From NCBI GenBank assembly GCA_007135435.1, contig SLIW01000213.1, forward strand, positions 1 through 9,188: 9,188 nucleotides of DNA, in the 5' to 3' direction. The position numbers were made by a program, and so were the translations under genes. Below the pieces are notes generated by a model that saw only the letters and a program-made list of their open reading frames with translations, was not told the origin of the DNA and did no database searches. Below, piece by piece: positions 1 through 6,570 of this stretch (position 1 is its first letter; every line of letters begins with the position of its first letter). Origin of the DNA: Natronomonas sp. (GTDB lineage Archaea; Halobacteriota; Halobacteria; Halobacteriales; Haloarculaceae).

Positions 1-2
1 AA

Positions 3-215
3 CGCCGGGCGGTCGCCCGGCACGCGCGGGACCTCGCAGACAGCGGGCGGTACCAGAAGGACACCGGCATCCCGTTCACGGCGGAGCACGTCGTCGTCCA
101 GCTGGCGGACGCCCCCGACGGGGGCCCCGCCGACCGGTGGAACTGGTGGCTCGGGTCCCTCGAGATCGCCTACGGCGGCTACGCCGAGTTCCAGGTCCGT
201 CGCTGGCGGGAGTGA
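3..215 (+). CDS. C-terminal part of a small conserved haloarchaeal protein (5' end outside window)
   Basis: An open frame runs from the left edge to a TGA at 213-215 and gives 70 residues. It reads RRAVARHARDLADSGRYQKD near the start and contains the aromatic segment DRWNWWLGSLEIAYGGY before ending in RRWRE. The Trp/Tyr-rich core with several glycines, together with haloarchaeal codon choice, looks like a conserved small protein rather than a chance frame. From memory it resembles a haloarchaeal domain of unknown function of roughly 90-130 residues (possibly DUF7532), but I cannot confirm that family. No catalytic motif, membrane segment or signal is visible in this fragment. The gene ends 155 bases before the RNase gene and does not obviously share an operon with it. 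Function is unknown. Confidence 0.6.
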   Translation, partial: RRAVARHARDLADSGRYQKDTGIPFTAEHVVVQLADAPDGGPADRWNWWLGSLEIAYGGYAEFQVRRWRE

Positions 216-267
216 CGAGGCTGGGGCCCGACACGGGACCGCCGCGGGCCGCCACGGGACGACGTGG

Positions 268-300
268 GGCGCCCGGGAGGGCGCCGGTATCGAACCGGCG
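268..300. other. Two overlapping, mutually exclusive GC-rich hairpins after the first gene
   Basis: The first hairpin has a perfect 7-bp stem, GGCGCCC (268-274) with GGGCGCC (279-285), around a GGGA loop. The second pairs CGCCGG (282-287) with CCGGCG (295-300) around a 7-base loop. They share bases 282-285, so only one can form at a time. They sit about 55 bases after the stop of the upstream gene. No T-tract follows, so a haloarchaeal terminator is possible but not shown. GC-rich spacers produce such hairpins easily. Confidence 0.35.
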
Positions 301-301
301 G

Positions 302-327
302 GGGACCCCGCCCGGGGACCTCGCCCG
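302..327. repeat. 13-bp tandem repeat, two copies, in the spacer before the RNase gene
   Basis: Two adjacent 13-bp units, GGGACCCCGCCCG (302-314) and GGGACCTCGCCCG (315-327), differ at one base. A decayed third unit beginning GAGACC follows at 328. The unit is not a multiple of three. This fits the view that the region is non-coding and that the downstream gene starts at 371 rather than at an upstream ATG. Confidence 0.55.
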
Positions 328-370
328 GAGACCGACGGAGGCAAGCGACCCCGTCGCGTACGACCGGCCG

Positions 371-1621
371 GTGAGACTGCAGTTCCTCGGCGGCGCGGGG
401 GAGGTGGGCCGGAGCGCCCTCCTCGTCAACGACGCCCTGCTGCTCGACTTCGGCATCAAGACCGACACGCCTCCGCAGTACCCGGTCGGCTCGACGCGCG
501 GCCGCCCCGACGCCGACCCGGAGGCGGTCGTCGTCAGCCACGGCCACCTCGACCACGTCGGGGCGGTCCCGGCACTGCTGTCGGGGTCCGCGCGTCCACC
601 CGTCCACTGGACGCCGCCGACCGCTGAGCTCGCGATGGTCCTGGCGCGCGACACCCTGAAGCTCCACGGGGGGACGCCGCAGTGTCCGTTCACGGAGACG
701 GAGCTCCGGCGGCTCACCGCGGCCTCCACGCTGTGCGGCTACCGGGAACCCTTCGAGGCCGCCGGTCACCGCGTCGAGCTCTTCGACGCCGGTCACATCC
801 CGGGGAGCGCGCACGTCCTGGTCGACGACGGCGACACCCGGCTCCTCTACACCGGCGACTTCCACACGGACGACCAGCGGCTGGTCGCCGGCAGTCGCGA
901 CCGGCCCGACGCGGACGTCGTCGTCACGGAGTCGACCTACGCCGACACCGACCACGACGACCGGGACGTCGTCGAACGGCGGTTCGTCGACAGCGTCCGG
1001 ACGACCCTCTGGGAGGGCGGTACGGTCGTGGTGCCCGCCTTCGCCATCGGCCGGACCCAGGAGATGATGCTGGTCTGCGACGCCCACGACATCGAGTGCT
1101 ACGTCGACGGGATGGGCACGGAGGTAACCCGGTTGCTCCGGCGCTACCCCGGGTTCCTCCGCGACGCGGAGGCGATGCGTCGGGCGACCTCGAACGCACG
1201 GTTCGTGACCGGCCGCGACGGCCAGCGGCGCCGCATCGCCGACCAGTCCACGGTCGTCATCACGACCGCGGGGATGCTCTCGGGTGGGCCGGCGATGACC
1301 TACGTCCCCGCGATCCACGACAACCCGGTCAACAAGCTCTGCTTCTCGGGCTACCAGGTCGCGGACACGCCCGGTCGCGAGCTCCTCGAGACCGGGAGCG
1401 CCGAGATCGGCGGCCGCCACCTCCGGGTGAGCGCCCAGGTCGAGTCCTACGACTTCTCCGCGCACGCCGACCACGGGGGGCTCCGCGCGTTCCTCGACGC
1501 CTACGAGGGCGCGCCGCTGTTCGTCACCCACGGCGACTCGTGCGACCGCTTCGCCGACGCGCTCGCCTCCGACGGCCACGACGCGACGGCGCCGGCCCTC
1601 GGCGAGACGGTCGAGGTTTGA
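371..1621 (+). CDS. Beta-CASP metallo-beta-lactamase RNase, CPSF / mRNA 3'-end-processing type
   Basis: This 416-residue protein starts with the typical VRLQFLGGAGEVGRSA strand. The zinc-site motif HGHLDH is at residues 57-62. Further ligand candidates are H142 (in DAGHIPGSAHV), D163 (in TGDFHTD), H365 (in SAHADH) and H387 (in FVTHGDS). The inserted beta-CASP domain shows ESTYAD (E187 region), PAFAIGRTQEMM, TTAGMLSGGPAM and FSGYQVADTPGREL. Archaeal proteins of this family are endo- or exoribonucleases acting in RNA maturation and transcript 3'-end formation in the cytoplasm. It has no N-terminal KH domains, so it is the shorter aCPSF2-like form rather than aCPSF1. The GTG at 371 was chosen because the frame upstream overlaps the previous gene, lies across repeats and has no family similarity, while the core strand begins exactly at this GTG. 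I see no good TATA box. A metabolic MBL hydrolase is unlikely given the beta-CASP motifs. Confidence 0.9.
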   Translation: MRLQFLGGAGEVGRSALLVNDALLLDFGIKTDTPPQYPVGSTRGRPDADPEAVVVSHGHLDHVGAVPALLSGSARPPVHWTPPTAELAMVLARDTLKLHGGTPQCPFTETELRRLTAASTLCGYREPFEAAGHRVELFDAGHIPGSAHVLVDDGDTRLLYTGDFHTDDQRLVAGSRDRPDADVVVTESTYADTDHDDRDVVERRFVDSVRTTLWEGGTVVVPAFAIGRTQEMMLVCDAHDIECYVDGMGTEVTRLLRRYPGFLRDAEAMRRATSNARFVTGRDGQRRRIADQSTVVITTAGMLSGGPAMTYVPAIHDNPVNKLCFSGYQVADTPGRELLETGSAEIGGRHLRVSAQVESYDFSAHADHGGLRAFLDAYEGAPLFVTHGDSCDRFADALASDGHDATAPALGETVEV

Positions 1622-1666
1622 TGCCGACGGTAGAGCGGAGCGACGCGACGGGGAGATGTGGCACGA

Positions 1667-1672
1667 CTTAAG
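1667..1672 (+). promoter_or_regulatory. TATA-like box for the HAD gene, implying a leaderless transcript
   Basis: CTTAAG stands alone in very GC-rich surroundings, with its centre about 28 bases before the ATG at 1698. That spacing is what haloarchaeal leaderless promoters show. An inverted repeat, CGACC-ATC-GGTCG (1685-1697), lies between it and the ATG and directly abuts the start. The box is the main reason for choosing 1698 over the in-frame ATG at 1656, which would lie upstream of the promoter. Confidence 0.55.
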
Positions 1673-1697
1673 GCCGACCGCGCCCGACCATCGGTCG

Positions 1698-2324
1698 ATG
1701 TCGCCCTCCGGATCCGAACGGCGACCGCGCCCGGCCGTGCGCGACCGGGCGCGACCGCCGACTGATCGGCCGCTGTCGCCCGGGTCGACGCTCCTCGTCG
1801 ACCTCGACGGGGTGGTCGCCGACCAGCTGCCGGTGCTCTGTGACTACCTCCGGGAGGCCTACGGCTTCGACGGCGGGCCGGCGGACGTCGACGAGTGGTC
1901 CTACGAGGTCCCGGGCGCCGACACGCACATCGGCACCGTCATCACCGAGCTGATGGACGAGCGGCCGGAGTGGTTCTTCGGCGGGATGGACCCGGTCCCC
2001 GGCGCCCCCGACGCGCTCGCGGCGCTGCAGGAGGAGTACCGCGTCGAGATCGCCACCCACCGGCTCCCCGAGACCCACGACGTCTCGAGGGCCTGGCTCG
2101 ACGAGCACGACGTCCCCTACGACGCGTTCCACGAGGAGGTCCCCGCGAACAAGGGCGCGCTCCCCGGCGAGGCGCTCGTCGACGATTACCACGGCAACGT
2201 CGCGAACGCCGTCGACGCGGGCAAGGTCGGCGTCCTGATGCGGCAGCCCTACAGCGACCCGAGCGTCTGTGGGGATGCGCACATCGTGGAGTCGTGGGAC
2301 GACGTGACCGAACTGCTACTGTGA
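1698..2324 (+). CDS. HAD-superfamily hydrolase, 5'(3')-nucleotidase-like
   Basis: This 208-residue cytoplasmic protein carries the four HAD motifs. Motif I is DLDGVVAD with catalytic D35 and D37. A motif II candidate is T120 in IATHR, and the motif III lysine is K152 in ANKGALPG. The motif IV acidic pair is D162-D163 in VDDYHGNV. The small cap after motif I, the overall length and the EYR-to-THR core resemble the 5'(3')-deoxyribonucleotidase family, which dephosphorylates (deoxy)nucleoside monophosphates. The true substrate cannot be read from sequence. Residues 1-30 are Arg/Pro/Ser-rich and look disordered, a tail outside the HAD fold. A later start is possible, but no ATG or GTG sits between this tail and the core. 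The gene is 76 bases after the RNase gene, has its own TATA-like box, and converges on the tautomerase gene with a 61-base gap. Confidence 0.82.
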   Translation: MSPSGSERRPRPAVRDRARPPTDRPLSPGSTLLVDLDGVVADQLPVLCDYLREAYGFDGGPADVDEWSYEVPGADTHIGTVITELMDERPEWFFGGMDPVPGAPDALAALQEEYRVEIATHRLPETHDVSRAWLDEHDVPYDAFHEEVPANKGALPGEALVDDYHGNVANAVDAGKVGVLMRQPYSDPSVCGDAHIVESWDDVTELLL

Positions 2325-2385
2325 CGACCGGGTAGCCGCCGAACCAGCAAGGACCCGATTATTCGTCGAATCAGTCTGCCCCCGG

Positions 2386-2760
2386 CTATTCCTTCGACCA
2401 GTCACCCCCGACTCGGTCGATTCCCATCATCGCCTCGCCCGGATGCTCGGTGAAGACGACCTTCAGGTTCTCCTCGGGGACGTCGAACGTCTCGGCGACG
2501 TGCTCCATGACGGCGAGTGCGAAGGACCGCTTGCGGTCGAACGGTCGACCCTCCCGTACGTCCGCGTCGAGGAACAGCAGTGGACCATCGACGGCGCGCC
2601 CGAGGTGGAGCTCCGAGCGCTCCCGTTCCCGGATGACCACGGCGACGTGCCCGGCGGACGTCGCCATCTCGGTCGTGTAGAGCTCCGTGACGCGGTCGGC
2701 GAACGACGTCTTCGCCTCCGGTGACAGCGACAGGGTCGTCTCGAACTGCAGTAACGGCAT
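2386..2760 (-). CDS. Tautomerase-superfamily protein (MIF / 4-oxalocrotonate tautomerase-like)
   Basis: The 124-residue product begins MPLLQFETTL. In this superfamily the Met is removed and Pro1 acts as the catalytic base, so the start at 2760 is strongly favoured over an in-frame ATG at 2808 that would bury the proline. The length fits two beta-alpha-beta units in one chain (about residues 2-60 and 61-124), unlike the roughly 60-residue single-unit enzymes. The first unit ends in GHVAVVIRERE, with Arg residues that could bind a carboxylate. The segment LHLGRAVDGPLLFLDADVREGR resembles the MIF-like core. The expected reaction is keto-enol tautomerisation of a small 2-oxo acid, but the substrate is unknown. 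It is a single gene read toward the HAD gene and divergent from the TRAP locus. No clear TATA box is visible upstream, where the 15-bp repeat array lies. Confidence 0.82.
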   Translation of the reverse strand: MPLLQFETTLSLSPEAKTSFADRVTELYTTEMATSAGHVAVVIRERERSELHLGRAVDGPLLFLDADVREGRPFDRKRSFALAVMEHVAETFDVPEENLKVVFTEHPGEAMMGIDRVGGDWSKE

Positions 2761-2790
2761 ACGAGGGCTCGTCGCGTGACAGGCATGTAC

Positions 2791-2910
2791 GTTCCGCCGG
2801 TGTAGCATCCGTCGGTGTAGCGTCCGTCGGTGTACCGTCTGCAGGTGTAGCGTCCGTCGGTATACCGTCCGTCGATGTACCGTCTGCAGGTGTATCGCCC
2901 GTCGGTGTCT
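2791..2910. repeat. Eight-copy 15-bp tandem repeat between the tautomerase and TRAP receptor genes
   Basis: Eight contiguous 15-bp units fill exactly 120 bases, with a consensus near CGTCCGTCGGTGTAC. Two unit types occur. Type A contains CCGTCGG or CCGTCGA (units 2, 3, 5, 6, 8). Type B contains CTGCAGG (units 4 and 7), and unit 1 (CCGCCGG) may be a variant of B. The order is B A A B A A B A, a 45-bp higher-order period. Because 15 is a multiple of three, some frames stay open on both strands and give pentapeptide repeats, but these frames do not match the neighbouring proteins. The array lies between two divergent genes, so it may hold binding sites or simply be a slippage-born minisatellite. 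Confidence 0.9.
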
Positions 2911-3002
2911 CTACGTCCCACCACGGCAACCCCGCTGAAAACGTCACGATACTACGCTCGCTCCGATGGATTTCTGGACCTATCCGGGTCCCAATCGACA
3001 TA

Positions 3003-3017
3003 CGACATGCTTTTTGC
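3003..3017 (+). promoter_or_regulatory. Candidate promoter of the TRAP transporter locus
   Basis: A T-run, CTTTTTGC (3010-3017), is centred about 29 bases before the ATG at 3042 and is the best TATA-like element in the spacer. It predicts a leaderless or nearly leaderless transcript. Just before it the 7-mer CGACATA/CGACATG occurs twice in tandem (2996-3002 and 3003-3009), which could be part of a BRE or a regulator site. The match to a consensus TATA box is only moderate. Confidence 0.4.
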
Positions 3018-3041
3018 GTGTGGGGTACTCACGTCGGTTGT

Positions 3042-4163
3042 ATGTCAGGGAAGAACACACCAACTCGACGGAACGTTGTGAAGGGGGCCGCCACGCTCGG
3101 CGTCATCAGCATGGCGGGCTGTCTCGGCGACGATGACGACGACGCCGCCCCGGCGGACGACACCGCGGACGACACCGCGGACGATACCGCCGACGACGGG
3201 AACGGCGAGCAGGAGACCTACACAGTCAACATCGCCGGCACGTCCTCGGGGAGCGCGACGCAGGCGGCCGCACAGGCGCTCTCTCGCGGTGCCAACGAGC
3301 ACAGCGACTTCGTCGACGTGAACGTCCAGACGACCGACGGCTGGACGGCGAACCTCTACGAGTTCGACAGCGGCGAGTTCAGCACCATCGGGGTCGACAA
3401 CAACTCGCTGTCGAAGGCGATGGCGAACGAGGGTCCCTTCGAGGACGACCCCGTCGACAACCTGCCGATGCAGGGATGGCTCTTCACGAGCCTCGAGATC
3501 TTCTGGGTCGCCATGGAGGGCTCGGGCATCGAGTCCACCGAGGACCTCCGCGAGGGTGGCTACGCGATCTACCCGATCCAGCCCGGCTTCGGGACCCGGC
3601 TGCTGACCGAGGAGATCATCCGCGCGGCGGACATGTGGGACCAGAACGAGATCAACAACTCCGACACCGACGACATCCCGGGCGCGGTCGAGGAGGGGCG
3701 CGTGGACGCGCTCTGCGTCTACGGCGCCAACGGCGTCGACCTCGCCGGCTGGTGTCAGGAAGTCGACGTCCGCAGCGGCGGACAGCTCTACGTCATCGAG
3801 GTCGACGACGACTTCAGACAGACCATCGAGGACACGCCGGGGGCCATCCTCACCGAGTTCGAACCGTACGGCTGGCAGCAGGAGGTCACCCAGGTCACCG
3901 ACACCGTCGTCAGCTGGGCGCTCGGCGGCCAGTGGGCGTTCGGCCCGGACGTCCCGGCGGCGGCGACCCACGAGCTGACGCGGGTCGCCAGCGAGCACTG
4001 GGAGACCCTCCAGGAGTCCGACCCGACGACGCTCGACCACTCCGGCGTCGACTCGATGACCCAGGCGGTCCTCGAGGAGCTCGAGGTCCACCCCGGTGTC
4101 GCGGACTACTGGGAGGAGAACGGCGCCTGGGACGACAGCTGGACCCGCGGCGAGGCGGACTAG
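3042..4163 (+). CDS. TAXI-family TRAP transporter solute-binding lipoprotein
   Basis: The 373-residue precursor starts MSGKNTPTRRNVVKGAATL. It has a twin arginine (R9-R10), a hydrophobic stretch and a lipobox SMAGC with C27, so it should be exported by Tat and anchored outside the membrane through a lipid. An acidic Asp/Ala/Thr linker (about 30-58) follows. The binding domain then opens with YTVNIAGTSSGSATQAAAQAL, the usual TAXI start, and continues with DGWTANLYEFDSGEFSTIGV, YPIQPGFGTRLLTEEI and, near the end, HPGVADYWEENGAW. Such receptors capture small organic acids and hand them to a TRAP permease driven by an ion gradient. The fused permease lies 106 bases downstream on the same strand, which confirms the assignment. 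The start at 3042 was chosen because the Tat signal begins there; the frame continues upstream only through the repeat array. The substrate is not predictable from sequence. Confidence 0.93.
   Translation: MSGKNTPTRRNVVKGAATLGVISMAGCLGDDDDDAAPADDTADDTADDTADDGNGEQETYTVNIAGTSSGSATQAAAQALSRGANEHSDFVDVNVQTTDGWTANLYEFDSGEFSTIGVDNNSLSKAMANEGPFEDDPVDNLPMQGWLFTSLEIFWVAMEGSGIESTEDLREGGYAIYPIQPGFGTRLLTEEIIRAADMWDQNEINNSDTDDIPGAVEEGRVDALCVYGANGVDLAGWCQEVDVRSGGQLYVIEVDDDFRQTIEDTPGAILTEFEPYGWQQEVTQVTDTVVSWALGGQWAFGPDVPAAATHELTRVASEHWETLQESDPTTLDHSGVDSMTQAVLEELEVHPGVADYWEENGAWDDSWTRGEAD
3153..3200. repeat. 12-bp in-frame tandem repeat encoding an acidic linker
   Basis: Four 12-bp units follow GCGGACGACACC, with few changes. 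They encode Ala-Asp-Asp-Thr three times and then Ala-Asp-Asp-Gly. They form the flexible linker between the lipidated Cys27 and the binding domain of the TAXI receptor. The repeat probably grows and shrinks by slippage without breaking the frame. A spacer of this kind is common in haloarchaeal lipoproteins. Confidence 0.8.
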
Positions 4164-4269
4164 TCGAGGCGTGAACCGCGCCGTCGACGAGCCGCGCACC
4201 GCGTTCGAACCGGCGGACGAGCGACCGCGTTGGCCCGACCACGAGAGATATCGGTAGACCGACCACGTC
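4164..4269. other. Spacer between TRAP receptor and permease genes
   Basis: This 106-base gap contains an imperfect direct repeat: GACGAGC followed by ACCGCGTT, starting at 4186 and again at 4216. There is no T-rich terminator. A weak AT patch, GATAT (4247-4251), lies about 21 bases before the permease ATG, which is rather close for a TATA box. Read-through from the receptor gene is the simplest view, with a second internal promoter possible. Confidence 0.3.
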
Positions 4270-6540
4270 ATGTCATCCGAAACCCGTGCCCGATCCGACT
4301 TCGAACCCGCGGACGCCCAGCGACCGATCCTGGGGACGATCAGCCGCTCGCTCACCCCGCGGGCCATCGTGGCGTCAGCCTCGATGTGGAAGCTCCTCGC
4401 CGCACTCTCGATCCCGATGTGGCTGTTCATCATGTACTGGGCCCGGACCCAGGTCTGGTCACGGGCCTACCTCGGGACGGTCTTCCTCGGGTACATCCTG
4501 CTCCTGTACGTCTTCCACGAGCTGGCGAAACAGGTCGACGACGGCGGGCCGGCGGAGGCCGACGATGAGTCGGCGGAGGTCGAGAGCGAGACGGCAGGGG
4601 TCGACGGCGAGGCGGCGGAGGTCGACGGCGAGACGGCAGAGGTCGACGGTGAGACGACGGTGCTGTGGTCCCAGCTCAGGGAGCTGTTCGCCCCCGGCAA
4701 CCGCCTCGAGACGCTGGTCCTCCTCCTCAGCGCGGGGCTGATCGTCATCGTCACGGGGTACATTGCCCTCAACATACAGGCGATCCAGGTCGACCAGGCG
4801 GGCCAGTCGCTGTACCGACGACCCCACCGGTTGTGGCTCGCGGTGATCTTCACGTTCGTCATGTGCTTCATGACCTACCGGTCGTTCGGGACGACGTTCC
4901 TCGCGGTCGTCGTCGTCGGCATCCTCTACGCGCTGTACGGCAACTACGTGCCGGGCCTCATCAGCCACTCGGGCATCTCGTACGAACGGACGCTCCGCAT
5001 CCTGGTGATGAGCGGCGACGACGGCTTCTTCGGGTTCCTGACCCAGCTCGTGGCGGCGTGGATCGCGCTGTTCCTCCTGTACGCGGGGCTGCTCAAGTCC
5101 TACGGCGCGTTCGACCTGATCCTCCGGATCGCGGTCCGCTCCGGGAAGTACCTCTCGTCGGGCGTGGCCCAGACCGCGGTCGTCGCCAGTGCCGTGATCG
5201 GGTCGGTCAACGGCAGCCAGACCGCGAACGCCGGCATGACCGGCTCGTTCACCATCCCGATGATGAAGCGCAACGGGGTGAAGCCCGAGACCGCCGGGGG
5301 TATCGAGGCGGTCGCGTCGACGGCCGGCCAGGTCCTGCCGCCCGTGATGGGGGCGGGGGCGTTCATCATGGCCACGCTCATCTTCGGCGTCTCGTACTTC
5401 GACGTCATCGTCGCCGGGATGATCCCGGCGGTGGTCCTGGTGGTCTCCATCGTCATCGCCGTCCACTACGCGGCCGGTCCCCAGATCGACGAGCCGGACC
5501 TCGACAGCTTCTTCGACACCACCCTCACGCGGTTCGACATCGCCCTCGAGTCGATCAAGTTCGGCATTCCGCTGGTGGTCCTCATCTACATCCTCGGCAT
5601 CCTGCAGTGGACGGTCGGGACCGCGGCGCTCTGGACGGCCGTGTCGATGATCGCGCTCGGCATCACGGTGCCGACGGCGAAGGCGGCGTACCTCGGCCGC
5701 GAGGTCTCCGGTTCCGGCCTCGAGTGGTTCCGGGTCGTCTTCTGGAAGTTCGTCGACACCCTCGAGCAGACCGTCGACGGCTCCCGGGAGGGCGTCGTCG
5801 TCCTCGCGCCGGTGGCGATCATCCTCGCGGCGATCAACGGCGTGGTCGACCTCTTCGTCGCCACGGGCATCCCCGGCCGGATCACGCTCACGATCATGGC
5901 GGTCTCCGACGGGACGCTCATCGTCGCGGCGATCCTCGCGATGGCCATCTGTATCATGCTCGGCCTCGGCATGCCGACGACGGCCGCCTACACGATCGTC
6001 GCCTTCCTCGTCGCGCCGACGTTCATCAACCAGTTCTTCATCCCGGATCTGGCGGCGCACTTCTTCGTGTTCTACGCCGCGATCCTCGCGGGGCTGACGC
6101 CACCGATCGCGACCTGTGTGGCGGTCACCTGCGGGATATCGGGTGGGAACTTCTGGGGGAGCTGCAAGGAGGCGATCAAGATCTCTGCACCGCTGTTCAT
6201 CCTCCCCTTCACGTTCCTCTACCACCCCGAGATGGTCTCCGGGGAGTTCAACTACGCCTCGCTGTCCGCCGGCGTCTTCGCGATGCTCGGGGCGCTCGCG
6301 ATCATCCACGGCATCAACTACCGGTACGCGTTCGGCCGGCTCCCGTCGCTCGCCCTCGGCACGGCGTACTTCGGCCTGGGCATCGTGGCGATGGTCCACC
6401 CGAGCCAGCCGGTACAGATCGGTGCCGTCGGGGCCGTCGTCGCCCTGTACTTCCTGCAGGTGTTCGCGGGGAAACCGGACCCGGTCGGGACGTTCCGGAC
6501 GGCGGCGGCCGGGTTCAACGGTCGGCGACGGGCGGACTGA
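4270..6540 (+). CDS. TRAP transporter fused permease (small and large membrane subunits), TAXI type
   Basis: This 756-residue integral membrane protein matches the TAXI-type fused TRAP permease, in which a DctQ-like small part and a DctM-like large part form one chain. It imports solute delivered by the receptor gene just upstream, probably with a cation gradient. Two helices (about 39-58 and 66-83) come first, then an unusual Glu/Asp/Ala linker (87-130), then more small-subunit-like helices. The large part shows GSVNGSQTANAGMTGSF (from 311), IPMMKRNGVKPETAGG, EAVASTAGQVLPPVMGAGAF (PPVMG at 357-361) and, in its second half, GLGMPTTAAYT (565-575). These are the family's hallmark re-entrant loop regions. 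The C-terminal 110 residues are hydrophobic and end in a short basic tail. The ATG at 4270 leaves a hydrophilic N-terminus of about 35 residues. It is probably cotranscribed with the receptor. Confidence 0.94.
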   Translation: MSSETRARSDFEPADAQRPILGTISRSLTPRAIVASASMWKLLAALSIPMWLFIMYWARTQVWSRAYLGTVFLGYILLLYVFHELAKQVDDGGPAEADDESAEVESETAGVDGEAAEVDGETAEVDGETTVLWSQLRELFAPGNRLETLVLLLSAGLIVIVTGYIALNIQAIQVDQAGQSLYRRPHRLWLAVIFTFVMCFMTYRSFGTTFLAVVVVGILYALYGNYVPGLISHSGISYERTLRILVMSGDDGFFGFLTQLVAAWIALFLLYAGLLKSYGAFDLILRIAVRSGKYLSSGVAQTAVVASAVIGSVNGSQTANAGMTGSFTIPMMKRNGVKPETAGGIEAVASTAGQVLPPVMGAGAFIMATLIFGVSYFDVIVAGMIPAVVLVVSIVIAVHYAAGPQIDEPDLDSFFDTTLTRFDIALESIKFGIPLVVLIYILGILQWTVGTAALWTAVSMIALGITVPTAKAAYLGREVSGSGLEWFRVVFWKFVDTLEQTVDGSREGVVVLAPVAIILAAINGVVDLFVATGIPGRITLTIMAVSDGTLIVAAILAMAICIMLGLGMPTTAAYTIVAFLVAPTFINQFFIPDLAAHFFVFYAAILAGLTPPIATCVAVTCGISGGNFWGSCKEAIKISAPLFILPFTFLYHPEMVSGEFNYASLSAGVFAMLGALAIIHGINYRYAFGRLPSLALGTAYFGLGIVAMVHPSQPVQIGAVGAVVALYFLQVFAGKPDPVGTFRTAAAGFNGRRRAD
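4573..4656. repeat. 21-bp in-frame tandem repeat in a permease loop (four copies)
   Basis: Four units of 21 bp encode AEVESET, AGVDGEA, AEVDGET and AEVDGET (residues 102-129). They lie in a hydrophilic loop between the second and third predicted helices, in the small-subunit-like part of the permease. The last two units differ only at third-codon-type positions. The loop is strongly negatively charged and is likely disordered. Confidence 0.85.
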
Positions 6541-6570
6541 GATCGTCCGCCCGTGGGGGCACGTATTTCG

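Noticed and set aside
276..299. A tRNA T-arm-like hairpin on the minus strand (GGTTCGATACC core with a perfect 5-bp stem)
   Set aside because: The expected partner of the acceptor strand (GGAGGGC) and any D-arm or anticodon arm are missing in the bases upstream on that strand. It is best explained as a GC-rich hairpin or at most a tRNA-like scrap.
137..370. A longer N-terminus for the RNase gene from ATG 137
   Set aside because: It would overlap the end of the preceding gene, cross a 13-bp repeat that is not a multiple of three, and add residues unlike the family. The core starts at GTG 371.
2761..2808. A 16-residue N-terminal extension of the tautomerase from ATG 2808
   Set aside because: Tautomerases of this superfamily use an N-terminal proline exposed after Met removal; MPLLQF at 2760 supplies it.
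2402..3001. A 199-codon leftward frame overlapping tautomerase and repeat array
   Set aside because: Its 3' half is the tautomerase gene in the wrong frame, and only the repeat portion looks protein-like. I see no evidence of a frameshifted real gene.
2721..3041. A longer N-terminus for the TAXI receptor reading through the 15-bp array
   Set aside because: The Tat signal and lipobox need to be near the N-terminus, and they begin at ATG 3042. The upstream frame also overlaps the tautomerase gene on the other strand.
4247..4251. GATAT as a TATA box for the permease gene
   Set aside because: Its centre is about 21 bases before the ATG, shorter than usual for a leaderless haloarchaeal promoter, and the flanks are not AT-rich. 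Read-through from the receptor gene explains expression.
4459..6399. A 646-codon leftward open frame opposite the TRAP permease
   Set aside because: It is the Arg/Asp-rich antisense shadow expected from haloarchaeal codon bias. The opposite strand encodes a protein with clear family motifs. The same applies to long antisense frames opposite the RNase and receptor genes.
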